Source of the DNA: Halomontanus rarus
GTDB taxonomy: Archaea > Halobacteriota > Halobacteria > Halobacteriales > Natrialbaceae
Direction of reading: 5' to 3'
DNA: 64,000 nucleotides
NCBI RefSeq assembly: GCF_017357405.1
Contig: NZ_CP071597.1
Location: forward strand, 3,658,001 to 3,722,000
Part shown: in pieces, positions 36,848 to 45,322 of the stretch
How positions within the stretch are numbered: position 1 is the stretch's first letter
Layout: the number at the start of each line of letters is the position of its first letter
The notes under the pieces: generated by a model
What the model was told of the DNA's origin: nothing
What the model saw: the letters and a program-made list of their open reading frames with translations, nothing else
Databases searched by the model: none
Made by a program: the position numbers and the translations under genes

Positions 36848-38002
36848 ATGGAACGCGTCGCGATCATCGGGGCGTCGATGACTCAGTTCGGACAGCGCGA
36901 GGAGTGGATCCGCGAACTACTCGCGGAGGCCGGCATCGCCTGTCTCGAGGACGCGGGTGTCGATCCCGCGACAGTAGAGCACCTCTACGTCTCGAACATG
37001 GCGAGCGGTGAGTTCGAGGGACAGGGCGGAATCATGAACGCGCTGGCACACGACCTCGGCGCGTTACCGGCGTACACCGAACGCATCGATCAGACGAGTT
37101 CGAGCGGTGGCGCAGGCATCTACGCCGCCTGGCGGTCGATCGCCAGCGGGGCCAGCGACATGACGTTGCTCGTCGGTGGCGAGAAGATGACTCACCCTTC
37201 GACGGCCGAAACCACGGACATCATCGCCTCGATCACCCACCCCTGCGAGTACAAACACGGGCTCACGCTCCCCTCGTTCGCCGGGATGACCGCGAGACAC
37301 TACCTCGAGCGCTTCGACGCGCCCCGGGAGAGCCTCGGGAAAGTCGCCGTCAAGAACCACAAGAACGGCGTCGACAACCCCCACGCCCAGTTTCAGAAGG
37401 AGGTCGACCTCGAGACGGTCCTCGAGTCGCCGATCGTCGCCGACCCGCTCCGGTTGTACGACTTCTGTCCGATCACCGACGGCAGCGCGGCGCTGATGCT
37501 CTGTCCCGAGTCCGTCGCCAAGGAGTACACGGACGACTACGTCGTGATCGCGGGCGTCGCGGGCGCGACGGACACCCACGTCGTCCACGAGCGGCCCGAT
37601 CCGACGATCATGGGTGGCGTCGTCGAGAGCGGCCAGCAGGCCTACGAAATGAGCGGCTACGGCCCCGAGGACATCGACGTCGCCGAACTCCACGACATGT
37701 TCACCATCCTCGAGTTCCTCCAGATGGAGGGACTGGACTTCGCGGAACAGGGTGAGGCCTGGAAACACGTCGAGGAGGGACGGACCGAACGCGACGCCGA
37801 CCGGCCGATCAACACCTCCGGCGGGCTCAAATCGAAGGGGCATCCGCTCGGTGCGAGCGGGGTCGCGCAGGGCGTCGAGATCTACGAACAACTCGTCGGC
37901 GAAGCGGGGCCGCGACAGGTCGACGCCGACGTCGGCCTCTGCTGTAACGTCGGCGGCTTCGGAAACTGCGTGATTACCACGATCATGGAGGCTGCAGCAT
38001 GA
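36848..38002 (+). CDS. Haloarchaeal-type beta-ketothiolase, catalytic subunit
   Basis: A thiolase of 384 residues, condensing or cleaving acyl-CoAs. In place of the usual nucleophilic Cys motif it has DQTSSSGGAG, with Ser84 aligned to the catalytic Cys; the conserved GGLKSKGHPLGASG with catalytic His is near residue 325, and AELHDMF supplies the second His. A Ser-His-His triad and a separate OB-fold subunit were described for the Haloferax mediterranei PhaA and BktB ketothiolases. The stop overlaps the next gene (ATGA). Which acyl-CoA it uses cannot be read from the sequence. Confidence 0.87.
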   Translation: MERVAIIGASMTQFGQREEWIRELLAEAGIACLEDAGVDPATVEHLYVSNMASGEFEGQGGIMNALAHDLGALPAYTERIDQTSSSGGAGIYAAWRSIASGASDMTLLVGGEKMTHPSTAETTDIIASITHPCEYKHGLTLPSFAGMTARHYLERFDAPRESLGKVAVKNHKNGVDNPHAQFQKEVDLETVLESPIVADPLRLYDFCPITDGSAALMLCPESVAKEYTDDYVVIAGVAGATDTHVVHERPDPTIMGGVVESGQQAYEMSGYGPEDIDVAELHDMFTILEFLQMEGLDFAEQGEAWKHVEEGRTERDADRPINTSGGLKSKGHPLGASGVAQGVEIYEQLVGEAGPRQVDADVGLCCNVGGFGNCVITTIMEAAA

Positions 38003-38376
38003 GCGACGAAAACGCGAACGCGATGGAGGCCTATCGGTACGAGGACGGATCGATCAGCTACCCGGGCCACCCGCTCGGCCCGGACGGCTCGGAGCCAGTC
38101 GAGACGATCGATTTGAGCGAGTACACCGCGACGGTCGTCACGTGGACGACGAGCACCGCGACGCCGCCGGGCGTGCGCGCGCCGAACCACCTCGCCATCG
38201 TCGAGTTCGACGTCGACGGCGAACCGGTCCGCGCGATCGGGCAGTTGACCACCGACGAGGTCGAGAGCGGCGACGAGGTCCGGCCGGTGTACGTCGAAGA
38301 ACTTCGCGACCCGGAGGCGGGAATCAAGGAACCGGCGAGCCAGGACTGGGACGGCTATCGGTTCGAGCCGGTCTGA
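37999..38376 (+). CDS. OB-fold (DUF35-type) partner subunit of the thiolase
   Basis: A 125-residue protein with a beta-barrel pattern: YTATVVTWTTSTATPPGVRAPNHLAIVEFDVDG followed by RAIGQLTTDEVESGDEVRPVYVEELR. It matches the OB-fold domain of DUF35/YlxP-like thiolase partners but lacks the N-terminal Cys-rich zinc ribbon of many of them. Overlap with the thiolase gene (ATGA at 37999-38002) indicates a stoichiometric complex, as with PhaA-beta/BktB-beta, where the OB-fold subunit is required for activity. Confidence 0.8.
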   Translation: MSDENANAMEAYRYEDGSISYPGHPLGPDGSEPVETIDLSEYTATVVTWTTSTATPPGVRAPNHLAIVEFDVDGEPVRAIGQLTTDEVESGDEVRPVYVEELRDPEAGIKEPASQDWDGYRFEPV

Positions 38377-38385
38377 GTTCGACGC

Positions 38386-39159
38386 CTACTCTCCGGATCC
38401 GTCGGTGTCGTCGCCGTTTGAACCGCGTTCGTCTTCGTCGTCCTCGCCGTCATCGTTTCCTCTCGTTTCGTCACTCTCGTCGTCTCCCTCTTCGTCCGCA
38501 CTCACGTTCTCTACCTCGTCCCCGTCTTCGTCCCTACCTTCGTCCGGCCCGTACTGATCCCGCAACGTCTCGAGTTCGGCGTCGACGTCGACGCTCGCGG
38601 GATCGTCGGGCTCCGTCCCCGTCTCGCCTTCCTCGAGCGGGCTCGATTCGTCGGCCTCTCCGTCCGCTCGCGTTCGGTCACGATCGCGGTCACCCTCGGC
38701 GACGGCCTCGAGTCGCCGATCGATGTCGTCGCGTAGGTCGCGAGCGTCTTCGATCAACTTCCGTGCGTGCTCGTCACGGGGGAGGGACCCCTCCGAGACG
38801 GCCCGCTGGAGCTGTGCGAGTGCCCCGTCGAGCTGGTCGAGGGTCGTCGTCCGTAACTCCTCGGCGTGTTCTCGAGTGCGGTCTCTCGCTTCCTCGCTTC
38901 GCTCGCGTACCTGTCGCTCCCGGCGGAGCACCCTGAGCGCGCGCTGGAACGTTTCGAGAGCTCTGACGTTCGCCTCGAGGATCGCGATCAACGCCGGGAT
39001 CGCGACCTCGTCGGCCACGCGAAGGAGTTCGCGGGGCGTCGGCGGGCGCAACGGCGGACGTCGCGACCGGCGCTGGGGCTCGAGTTCCGTGCGTAACTCC
39101 CCGAGCGTCTCGGCGAGTTCCTCGACCGCCTCGGCGAGGTCGTCGTCTGCATCTGCCAT
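38386..39159 (-). CDS. Haloarchaeal protein with helical core and acidic tail (DUF7547-like)
   Basis: A 257-residue protein from the ATG at 39159. The N-terminal half is helical and recognisable: DDDLAEAVEELAETLGELRTEL, then PPTPRELLRVADEVAIPALIAILEANVRALE, probably a membrane-associated or amphipathic segment, followed by charged coiled-coil helices (residues 90-175). The C-terminal 80 residues are Asp/Glu/Gly-rich and disordered. I recall this as a haloarchaea-specific DUF (7547), not certain. Function unknown. It converges with the thiolase operon. Confidence 0.65.
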   Translation of the reverse strand: MADADDDLAEAVEELAETLGELRTELEPQRRSRRPPLRPPTPRELLRVADEVAIPALIAILEANVRALETFQRALRVLRRERQVRERSEEARDRTREHAEELRTTTLDQLDGALAQLQRAVSEGSLPRDEHARKLIEDARDLRDDIDRRLEAVAEGDRDRDRTRADGEADESSPLEEGETGTEPDDPASVDVDAELETLRDQYGPDEGRDEDGDEVENVSADEEGDDESDETRGNDDGEDDEDERGSNGDDTDGSGE

Positions 39160-39181
39160 AGGAACACTACGAAACACTGTC

Positions 39182-39190
39182 TAAAAAAAT
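39182..39190 (-). promoter_or_regulatory. TATA-like box of the DUF7547-like gene
   Basis: ATTTTTTTA on the minus strand, centred about 27 bp before the ATG at 39159, supporting that start. Confidence 0.45.
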
Positions 39191-39277
39191 GGCCGATTAG
39201 CGTATCGGTGATAACCGATCGAACAGCGGATCGGTGCCGCAATTTTATCCGCTTCCCGCTCTTAACGTAGTCCGGAG

Positions 39278-39297
39278 GCCACAATATTTATTGTGGC
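39278..39297. promoter_or_regulatory. 20-bp palindrome over the TATA region of the DUF7504-like gene
   Basis: GCCACAATA-TT-TATTGTGGC, perfect 9-bp arms. It contains the only TATA-like element (AATATTTATT), 22-41 bp upstream of the ATG at 39319, so a protein bound here would occlude TBP: a strong repressor-operator candidate. Confidence 0.55.
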
Positions 39298-39318
39298 AGC
39301 AGACCACCTCTATAAAAG

Positions 39319-40017
39319 ATGGGTATCGAGTTAGGGGGAGGTGTTCCGAAAAGTGCGACGTTTGCACAGGCCTTGGGAACCCTCAAACAGAAGGGAAGCA
39401 ACATCCTTCTCGTCGGGAGCGGGGCGTCCGAGGCACACGGAGCGACGTGCCGCCGCTTGCTCGGAGACACGAACGATCACGAACGATCGCGATACCGGCT
39501 CTTCGTCGTCACGGAACGACCGTGCTGTTCCCACGAATCCGAGGAGGAGCGAGCACACAGAGACGACGCGGACGAAAACTCGACGACCAGAGTCATTACC
39601 AGATCGGCAGACGATCGGAAACGGACCGAAGCACACTCGTCGGCCGAATCCGTCGTCGGGACCGAACTGCTTAGCCCGCTCGGCTCGGAGATTATCGAGA
39701 CCGTCAACGAGTTCGACGAGGCCGCGAACGGACTCGAGCCATCCGAATTACGGGTCTGTGTCGATTCGCTCGTTCCGCTGCTCACCGAACACAACTCGGA
39801 GAACGTCTTTCGACTCCTGCACGTGCTGACGTTACGGATCAGGCAGGCGAACGGAATGGGTCACTTTCACCTTCCGATCGACGCCGACCACGACGCCGTC
39901 AACCTGCTCGAGCCACTTTTCGATGCCGTCGTCGAGGTTCGCTCCCACGACGGCGTTCCAGAGCAGCGCTGGCACCTCCGCGACCAGCGAACGACCAGTG
40001 ACTGGATTCAGTTGTAG
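39319..40017 (+). CDS. DUF7504-like haloarchaeal protein
   Basis: A 232-residue soluble protein. The opening ALGTLKQKGSNILLVGSGASEAHGATCRRLLGD resembles a RecA/KaiC-like strand-loop-helix, but the P-loop Gly/Lys residues are absent, so ATP binding is doubtful. The second half (LRVCVDSLVPLLTEHNSENVFRLLHVLTLRI, then MGHFHLPIDADHDAVNLLEPLFDAVVEVR) resembles a KaiC-type core and is characteristic of a haloarchaeal family I know as DUF7504. Such proteins often accompany HalOD1 proteins and sensory regulators. Its promoter carries a perfect palindrome. Confidence 0.7.
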   Translation: MGIELGGGVPKSATFAQALGTLKQKGSNILLVGSGASEAHGATCRRLLGDTNDHERSRYRLFVVTERPCCSHESEEERAHRDDADENSTTRVITRSADDRKRTEAHSSAESVVGTELLSPLGSEIIETVNEFDEAANGLEPSELRVCVDSLVPLLTEHNSENVFRLLHVLTLRIRQANGMGHFHLPIDADHDAVNLLEPLFDAVVEVRSHDGVPEQRWHLRDQRTTSDWIQL

Positions 40018-40235
40018 CGGTCACTTCCCCCCAAACCTGATTGTTTTTGGACACGTATAACGACTCGACAGTGAGATTCCCCTCTCAATCGGCTCGCCGA
40101 ACCGAAGTGTCGATACTGTCGGTCACACATCGTCTGAGCGTCGGTCCGAGGTCGAACGATGATTCTCCACCGGTATTGCTGTTGTGGCACAAGGACTAAA
40201 TAGCGACCGACCTATCAGACAGGAGAGCGAAATAT

Positions 40236-42098
40236 ATGGTCGAAGTTGACATTCAATTTCTCGCAGGGGTCGCCGTTACCGTGTTCCTTGCGCTCATGTT
40301 CTTCGGTGTCGTCGTCCTCTGGGACGTCGCGCTTGCACTCCGGAGCGTGGGTGACAAAATCGACAAACTCGAGGACAACGTAGACGACGATCTGAAAGAT
40401 ATCGGATATTCTCTGGACAGCATTTCGAACGCACCCGGCGGCGGTGGAGCGCAGTTTCACCTGAGCGGCGGGACGATCAGTTCCGAACCGACGCCGAACC
40501 AGCAGTCGACGGCCGAAGCCCAGCCGCAGGGCGAGCATCCGTCGTCGTCTCGAGAAGAACCACAGCCACGTCACCAGCGGTCGACTCACCCCGAGACGGA
40601 GTCGGCTCGAGAGCGGACCGACGACGCACCGTCGGAGTCACAGGTGGCTGATTCGACGATCGAATCGAAGGCGGAGACGGAGACAGCGGCCGATACCGAC
40701 CCGGAGACCGGAGATGAGATTTCGGACGACTCCGATACGCTCGACCCCGACTCGAATCCCGATTCGGACGACTCCGATTCGGAGTCGGAGTCGGACCCGG
40801 ACCCGGATCCGGAATCGACCCCGGACGTGGAATCTGAACACCCCCGAGCTTCGATCAACCGCGGACGATTCGTCACTTCACCGGATCGCAGGGCGTGGTA
40901 CGCGATCCCGTTAGACCGTGACGCCGTCGCGAACGCAGGGCCCGTGATCGCCGGCGAACTCGAGGCCGGCGAGCCTGACGCGGAGTCGACGGGCGAATCC
41001 GAATCCGAATCCGAATCCGAAGTGATCGCGGCTGGGCCGGCCCCTGACGGTGACCGCTCCGAGTTCGAGTTCGAGTCGAAGACCGAGGACGAAGCCGACG
41101 ACCCGGTCGGTGCTGGCGTACCGGATGGCGAAGCAACGAGCGACGAACTCGGAACCGACACGGACTCCGACTCCGACTCCGACGACACACTCGAGTTCGG
41201 GGACTCGACGGTCGAGACGGCTGAGACGGCCGACACCAGTTCGGCGGCCGGTGACGCTGACGACACTGTGGACGAGCTTGCGGACGGCGAATTATCGGAC
41301 GACGCGATCGATTCGAAGTCGAACGCACCTCCGGCAAATCGAGACAGTGACCGGACGGACAGCGACGAGCGTGAGAGTGATCGGGCGAACGGAGACGTCG
41401 AACGCCCCACTCGATCAGAATCGGAATCGGAATCGGGGTCCGAGTCCGAGTCTGAGTTGGAATCGGAGTCTGACATCGAACTCGAGTTCGAAGCCGATTC
41501 GGAATCGATACCGGAGAGAGAGGTGGAGGCGGAATCAGAACCAGAATCAAAATTAGAATCGGAACCGGCACGAGAACTGGAGGAGAGCGACTCTCGGGAC
41601 TCGACGAGTTCGGATGCGGATCTCGTCGACGCTGACGACATCGAGGACTCTCTCGACGCGGACATCGATCGCTCCGCTGACGACACCGAATCGTTCACCG
41701 ACTTCGAATTCTCCGATCTCGCCAGCGAACCCGACGACGAGGGGACGGAACGGACCGTCGACGAAGCGATCGATTCGATGAACGACGAGACGCCCTCGTT
41801 ATCACTCTCGAGTCACGGATTCGAAGTGACCGCGGAAGCGGACGACGACGGGGCCGTCTTGGTCTTCGAATTCGATCCCGACACCGTCGAAATCACCGGA
41901 TCGACCAAACGGTTGCTCCGTTACCAGATGAGGAGTTTCGCGGAGCAGGAGTCGACGCCGGACGGCGACGTGACGATCGAGGGGAACACGATCGTCATCG
42001 AACTTCCCGAGGCCGACGGCGACGCGGTCTCTCGATGGGGCGAGGCGGCCGTCGGAATCATCGACCGGACGCTGTACCTGTCGGACAACAGTAACTGA
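40236..42098 (+). CDS. Membrane-anchored protein with long Ser/Asp/Glu linker
   Basis: A 620-residue protein of unknown function. Residues 7-31 form a single transmembrane helix, followed by a short coiled coil (DKIDKLEDNVDDDLKDIGYSLDSI). Residues of about 85-515 are almost wholly Ser, Glu, Asp, Thr and Pro, with runs of SES/DSDSD encoded by six-base repeats. The C-terminal 105 residues (LSLSSHGFEVTAEADDDGAVLVFEF ... AVGIIDRTLYLSDNSN) look like a folded beta-rich domain. The ATG at 40236 has a TATA-like CTAAATAG at about 40196-40203 and a weak GGAG at 40221-40224. Confidence 0.75.
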   Translation: MVEVDIQFLAGVAVTVFLALMFFGVVVLWDVALALRSVGDKIDKLEDNVDDDLKDIGYSLDSISNAPGGGGAQFHLSGGTISSEPTPNQQSTAEAQPQGEHPSSSREEPQPRHQRSTHPETESARERTDDAPSESQVADSTIESKAETETAADTDPETGDEISDDSDTLDPDSNPDSDDSDSESESDPDPDPESTPDVESEHPRASINRGRFVTSPDRRAWYAIPLDRDAVANAGPVIAGELEAGEPDAESTGESESESESEVIAAGPAPDGDRSEFEFESKTEDEADDPVGAGVPDGEATSDELGTDTDSDSDSDDTLEFGDSTVETAETADTSSAAGDADDTVDELADGELSDDAIDSKSNAPPANRDSDRTDSDERESDRANGDVERPTRSESESESGSESESELESESDIELEFEADSESIPEREVEAESEPESKLESEPARELEESDSRDSTSSDADLVDADDIEDSLDADIDRSADDTESFTDFEFSDLASEPDDEGTERTVDEAIDSMNDETPSLSLSSHGFEVTAEADDDGAVLVFEFDPDTVEITGSTKRLLRYQMRSFAEQESTPDGDVTIEGNTIVIELPEADGDAVSRWGEAAVGIIDRTLYLSDNSN

Positions 42099-42127
42099 GG
42101 ACACGACGTCGCGACGCAGAACCACAC

Positions 42128-42135
42128 GTTTTAGG
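42128..42135 (+). promoter_or_regulatory. TATA-like box of the RNase H-like gene
   Basis: GTTTTAGG centred about 27 bp before the GTG at 42159, supporting that leaderless GTG start. Confidence 0.45.
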
Positions 42136-42158
42136 CTGCTCACGACTCCAGATCAGGT

Positions 42159-42914
42159 GTGCGAATAGAGAATAGTTTCATTCCCGTCCGCGGCGTCGGC
42201 GAAAAGACCGAGCGACGCCTCTGGGCCAACGGGATCACCCACTGGGACGACTTCGACGGCAGCGTCGTCGGTTCGACGCTCGCCGACCGAATCGAATCCT
42301 ACATCGAAACCGGACGGACCCACCTCGAACGGGGTGACGTCAGTTTCTTCGCCGAGGCATTGCCCGCCTCGAGTAGCTGGCGGCTGTACGAGAACGTCCG
42401 CGACGACGCCTGCTTCCTCGACATCGAGACGACCGGTCTCGACGCGAACTGCAACGACGTGACGACCGTCAGCGTCCACCGCGGCGGCGAGACGAAAACG
42501 TTCGTCAAGGACCGCGACCTGACCGCCGAGCGGCTCCAGACCGAACTCGAGCGGTCCTCGCTGCTGGTTACGTTCAACGGCCAGCGCTTCGACGTCCCGT
42601 TTCTCGAGACCTGCTACGACGTCGACGCGTCGGTCCCACACGTCGACCTCATGTACTGTTGTCGAAAGCTCGGGCTCGACGGCGGCCTGAAGCGAATCGA
42701 ACGCGACATCGGAATCGAGCGGGACATGCCCGACATTTCCGGTCGCGACGCCGTCAGACTCTGGCACGAGTACGAACGAGGGGACGACCGCGCACTCGAG
42801 ACGCTCGTCGAGTACAACCGAGCGGACACGGCGAACCTCGAACCGCTGATGGATCTCGTCGCAGACCGGCTCCATCAGGAGGTCTTCGAATCGGCGATTG
42901 CAGGTGTCGAATAG
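42159..42914 (+). CDS. RNase H-like 3'-5' exonuclease family protein (YprB-like)
   Basis: A 251-residue protein starting at GTG 42159. The N-terminal 60 residues include a helix-hairpin-helix-like segment (PVRGVGEKTERRLWANGITHWDDF). The exonuclease core has FLDIETTGLD (DxE metal site) near residue 87, VTFNGQRFDVPFL, HVDLMYCCRKLG and EYNRADTANLEPLM with the last acidic residue, the DEDD pattern of YprB-type RNase_H_2 proteins. Probably acts on nucleic acid; the substrate is not known. Confidence 0.82.
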   Translation: MRIENSFIPVRGVGEKTERRLWANGITHWDDFDGSVVGSTLADRIESYIETGRTHLERGDVSFFAEALPASSSWRLYENVRDDACFLDIETTGLDANCNDVTTVSVHRGGETKTFVKDRDLTAERLQTELERSSLLVTFNGQRFDVPFLETCYDVDASVPHVDLMYCCRKLGLDGGLKRIERDIGIERDMPDISGRDAVRLWHEYERGDDRALETLVEYNRADTANLEPLMDLVADRLHQEVFESAIAGVE

Positions 42915-43002
42915 CGCGATTCCTGTCGGTCTGGGTGCGTCCTTGCCGTTTCATCGCATCGGCTGAACGGCGAATCTCGTCCGTTCAGCGAGAACAACAC
43001 CT

Positions 43003-43278
43003 CTAGTCGTCGATGTGGACGTCTCCGTCGCTGGTGACGACGACGTCGTATCCGCAGTAGGAAAATTTGACTCGGCCGGTCGACCGTTGGGTTCCGTCCT
43101 GACACGGTGCGAAGAGCGCATCGAGCGCTTCGGGATTGAGAACATCGTACAGCGCTTCGTATTCCGGCGGTTCGATCTCCGTGGTGTCGACACCTTCACG
43201 CTCGGCGATAGCAGCGATAATTTCGAAACTGAGTGACTGCGTCCCTGTTTCACTCGTGCGGTCCACTGAGAGTAGCAT
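43003..43278 (-). CDS. HalOD1 output-domain protein
   Basis: A 91-residue single-domain protein: LSFEIIAAIAEREGVDTTEIEPPEYEALYDVLNPEALDALF, then VKFSYCGYDVVVTSDGDVHI. This is the HalOD1 domain, found alone or at the end of haloarchaeal sensory proteins, with predicted signalling role. The ATG at 43278 lies 28 bp from a strong TATA box. A second HalOD1 protein is encoded at 50923. Confidence 0.85.
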   Translation of the reverse strand: MLLSVDRTSETGTQSLSFEIIAAIAEREGVDTTEIEPPEYEALYDVLNPEALDALFAPCQDGTQRSTGRVKFSYCGYDVVVTSDGDVHIDD

Positions 43279-43302
43279 TAGCCACAGTCTTCACACGCCT
43301 CG

Positions 43303-43310
43303 ATATAAAT
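43303..43310 (-). promoter_or_regulatory. TATA box of the HalOD1 gene at 43003
   Basis: ATTTATAT on the minus strand, 28 bp before the ATG: a near-consensus leaderless promoter. Confidence 0.6.
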
Positions 43311-43807
43311 CCTGCGGCCTCTTTCACAACTCGGTGTACAGTATTACGTGATAATGAACACACATGGCCTTTGGTGTCTTTATTGGGCCCCAATTCAAAC
43401 ATATTTCTATTACAATCCGTAGTTATGAAGGGTTTCGAGTATCGAAACCTCAAATTAATACGTGCTTATCCGGTCCCGATAGACTGGCGTGTCGACGAGC
43501 GATAATCTCTGTCTCACCGATTCGAGACTCTCCCGTTTCCGACTGAAATCACCACTCTGCGGTGGATCCGATCACCTTCTGATATTCGAAAGAGGAGATA
43601 ATCACTGATTGCCTACCGGGTTTCTCTCTCCTGTGTCCATCGACTACGGTCTATAAGGGCCCTCCGTATCCCGACTGAAATACCGACGACGGATAAATCG
43701 AACTTCGAGATCTGAAGTTATCTTTCGACGAGAAAACGGCGCTCGCTCGGACTCTCGCCGACCGCTTCAGACATCTCGGACGAGAACGATTCGATCGGTT
43801 CCAGAAG
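43311..43807. other. AT-rich 497-bp gap between HalOD1 gene and tRNA-Thr
   Basis: No convincing gene on either strand. The left half (43311-43470) is markedly AT-richer than the surroundings and holds a perfect inverted repeat at 43431-43449 with AT-rich flanks. Several start-to-stop frames of 60-90 codons exist but have neither haloarchaeal acidic composition nor recognisable motifs. Confidence 0.6.
43431..43449. repeat. Perfect 8-bp inverted repeat with 3-bp spacer
   Basis: GGTTTCGA-GTA-TCGAAACC within AT-rich intergenic DNA, 150 bp upstream of the HalOD1 gene; could be a regulator site or an RNA hairpin. Confidence 0.5.
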
Positions 43808-43881
43808 AGCCAGGGCGGGGATTTGAACCCCGGGAGTCTCGATTACAAGTCGAGTGCATGAACCGCCCATGCTCCCCTGGC
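43808..43881 (-). tRNA. tRNA-Thr (anticodon TGT)
   Basis: Read on the minus strand, the 7-bp acceptor GCCAGGG/CCCTGGC, D-arm GCAT...ATGC, anticodon arm CTCGA-CTTGTAA-TCGAG (anticodon TGT), five-base variable loop and T-arm CGGGG-TTCAAAT-CCCCG all pair perfectly, giving 74 nt with a U discriminator. The CCA end is not encoded. No intron. Confidence 0.95.
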
Positions 43882-43897
43882 GCGGGGCGATTCTCTC

Positions 43898-44476
43898 TTA
43901 CCGGTCCTCCTTTGAATGTGTATCGTTTTCCGCCGAACCCGGTCTCTCGTTCGAACTCGAGTCCGAGTCCGAGTCCGAGTCCGACTTCGACGTCGATCCC
44001 TCGAGCGACCGCTCCATCCCCACCCGATACGTGTCGTAGCCGTGTCGGCGATAGAACCGGCGAGCGGCCTCGTTATCGGCCATCGCTTCGAGGATGACGA
44101 CCGTCGCCCCGCGCTCTGCGAGGGTGTGTTCGACTTCCTCGAGGAGCGCCGTGCCGATTCCCTGATCGCGGTACGACGGCTTGACGTACAGATTCGAGAG
44201 CACCCCGCGCGTCGAATCGAGCGTGAACATACCTCGCTCGAGCGAGAACGATGCGAAGCCCGCCACGTCGTCCGCCGTGGTTCGCGCGACGAGGAGGCCG
44301 TCGTTGAACTGGTGGCCGGCGAGCACGTCGCGAATAGCCTCCCGGTTGGCATCTGGAACGATGTGCGAGCCGTGGCGCTCCTGTTCGCGTGCGAGTTCGA
44401 TCCAGTCGTCGGCCAGTGTCTCGAGGTCGGCTTCCGTCGCGAATTCGATTCGGAGATCGGTGTTTGGGGTCGTCAT
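43898..44476 (-). CDS. GNAT family N-acetyltransferase
   Basis: A 192-residue acetyl-CoA-dependent acyltransferase. The GNAT core is clear: VLSNLYVKPSYRDQGIGTALLEEVEHTLAERGATVVILEAM with the acetyl-CoA pyrophosphate loop (R-D-Q-G-I-G) near residue 105, and NEAARRFYRRHGYDTYRVGMER at the end of the fold. The last 30 residues are a Ser-Asp repeat tail encoded by tandem GAGTCC units (43958-43985). Acceptor substrate unknown. Confidence 0.87.
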   Translation of the reverse strand: MTTPNTDLRIEFATEADLETLADDWIELAREQERHGSHIVPDANREAIRDVLAGHQFNDGLLVARTTADDVAGFASFSLERGMFTLDSTRGVLSNLYVKPSYRDQGIGTALLEEVEHTLAERGATVVILEAMADNEAARRFYRRHGYDTYRVGMERSLEGSTSKSDSDSDSDSSSNERPGSAENDTHSKEDR

Positions 44477-44712
44477 CTCTGTCGAGGTGGTGATCGGACG
44501 GGCCGTCGTGATCGGCGTCTCTCGGTGTTTCGGCGTCTCGCCGCACGACCGCCGAACGAACGTCGCCGACTGGACGGAGGACTACCGACCAGTGTCTCGT
44601 ACTCCAGTCGCGTTCGAGAAAGTCGTTTGGATCGAAATTGGACCGCGGTATCGGCTCCGTCGTCGCCCCGTCGGGGAAATCGAGCACATCGAACGATCGC
44701 GCGCCGCGGGAC

Positions 44713-45291
44713 TCAGATACTTCGACAGTCGGGACAGACGAGTCGGCCGTTCGTTTCCCTGAGCGAATTGGTGAGCGACCCACAGGACTCACAGACGCCC
44801 TGTGTCGCGTACTCGGTGCCGCCGTTGGGGAGTTGCTCGCTCTCTGACCCCTCGGTAACCGTCTCCTGAACGATCGGCTCGGCTTCCGACCGTCCGGCCG
44901 TCGCCCCCTGAAACGATCCCGCCGCGGCGATGATGTCCCGCTGGGTGAGTACGCCGAGGAGCTCACCACCGTCCGTAACGACCATATTTCGGTGGTTCTC
45001 TCGAGCCATCTGCGTCGCGGCGTCGGGGAGCGGCCGATCGGCCTCGATCGTCAACACTGGTGTAGACATCACGTCCTCGACCGCGGTCGACCCCGGGTCG
45101 CGCTCGTCGACGACGAGTCCGAGAACGTCCCACTCGGTCATGATTCCGACCGGCTCCGTTCCACGGACGGCCAGGACGCAGCCGATCCGTTCTTCCCGCA
45201 TGAGCTCGACGGCGCCGAGAACCGTATCGGATTCACTGACGCCGACGTATTCTTTCGTCAGGACGTCCCTGACCAGCAGTTCCGATTCCAT
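44713..45291 (-). CDS. CBS-domain protein with C-terminal zinc ribbon
   Basis: A 192-residue protein. Two CBS motifs occupy residues 1-125 (VRDVLTKEYVGVSESDTVLGAVELMREERIGCVLAV; then VEDVMSTPVLTIEADRPLPDAATQMARENHRNMVV), a fold that senses adenosine nucleotides. After a linker, the C-terminus has CESCGSLTNSLRETNGRLVCPDC, a four-cysteine zinc ribbon. A TATA box at 45315-45322 lies 28 bp before the ATG. Probably a regulatory protein; its partner is unknown. Confidence 0.85.
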   Translation of the reverse strand: MESELLVRDVLTKEYVGVSESDTVLGAVELMREERIGCVLAVRGTEPVGIMTEWDVLGLVVDERDPGSTAVEDVMSTPVLTIEADRPLPDAATQMARENHRNMVVTDGGELLGVLTQRDIIAAAGSFQGATAGRSEAEPIVQETVTEGSESEQLPNGGTEYATQGVCESCGSLTNSLRETNGRLVCPDCRSI

Positions 45292-45314
45292 GTGTGAACG
45301 GATAGCACAGACAA

Positions 45315-45322
45315 CCTAAAAG
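45315..45322 (-). promoter_or_regulatory. TATA-like box of the CBS-zinc ribbon gene
   Basis: CTTTTAGG on the minus strand centred 28 bp before the ATG at 45291. Confidence 0.45.

Noticed and set aside
40586..41698. Serine-rich 370-codon minus-strand frame
   Set aside because: It is the complement of the GA-rich repeat region of the gene at 40236; pure low complexity with no start signals.
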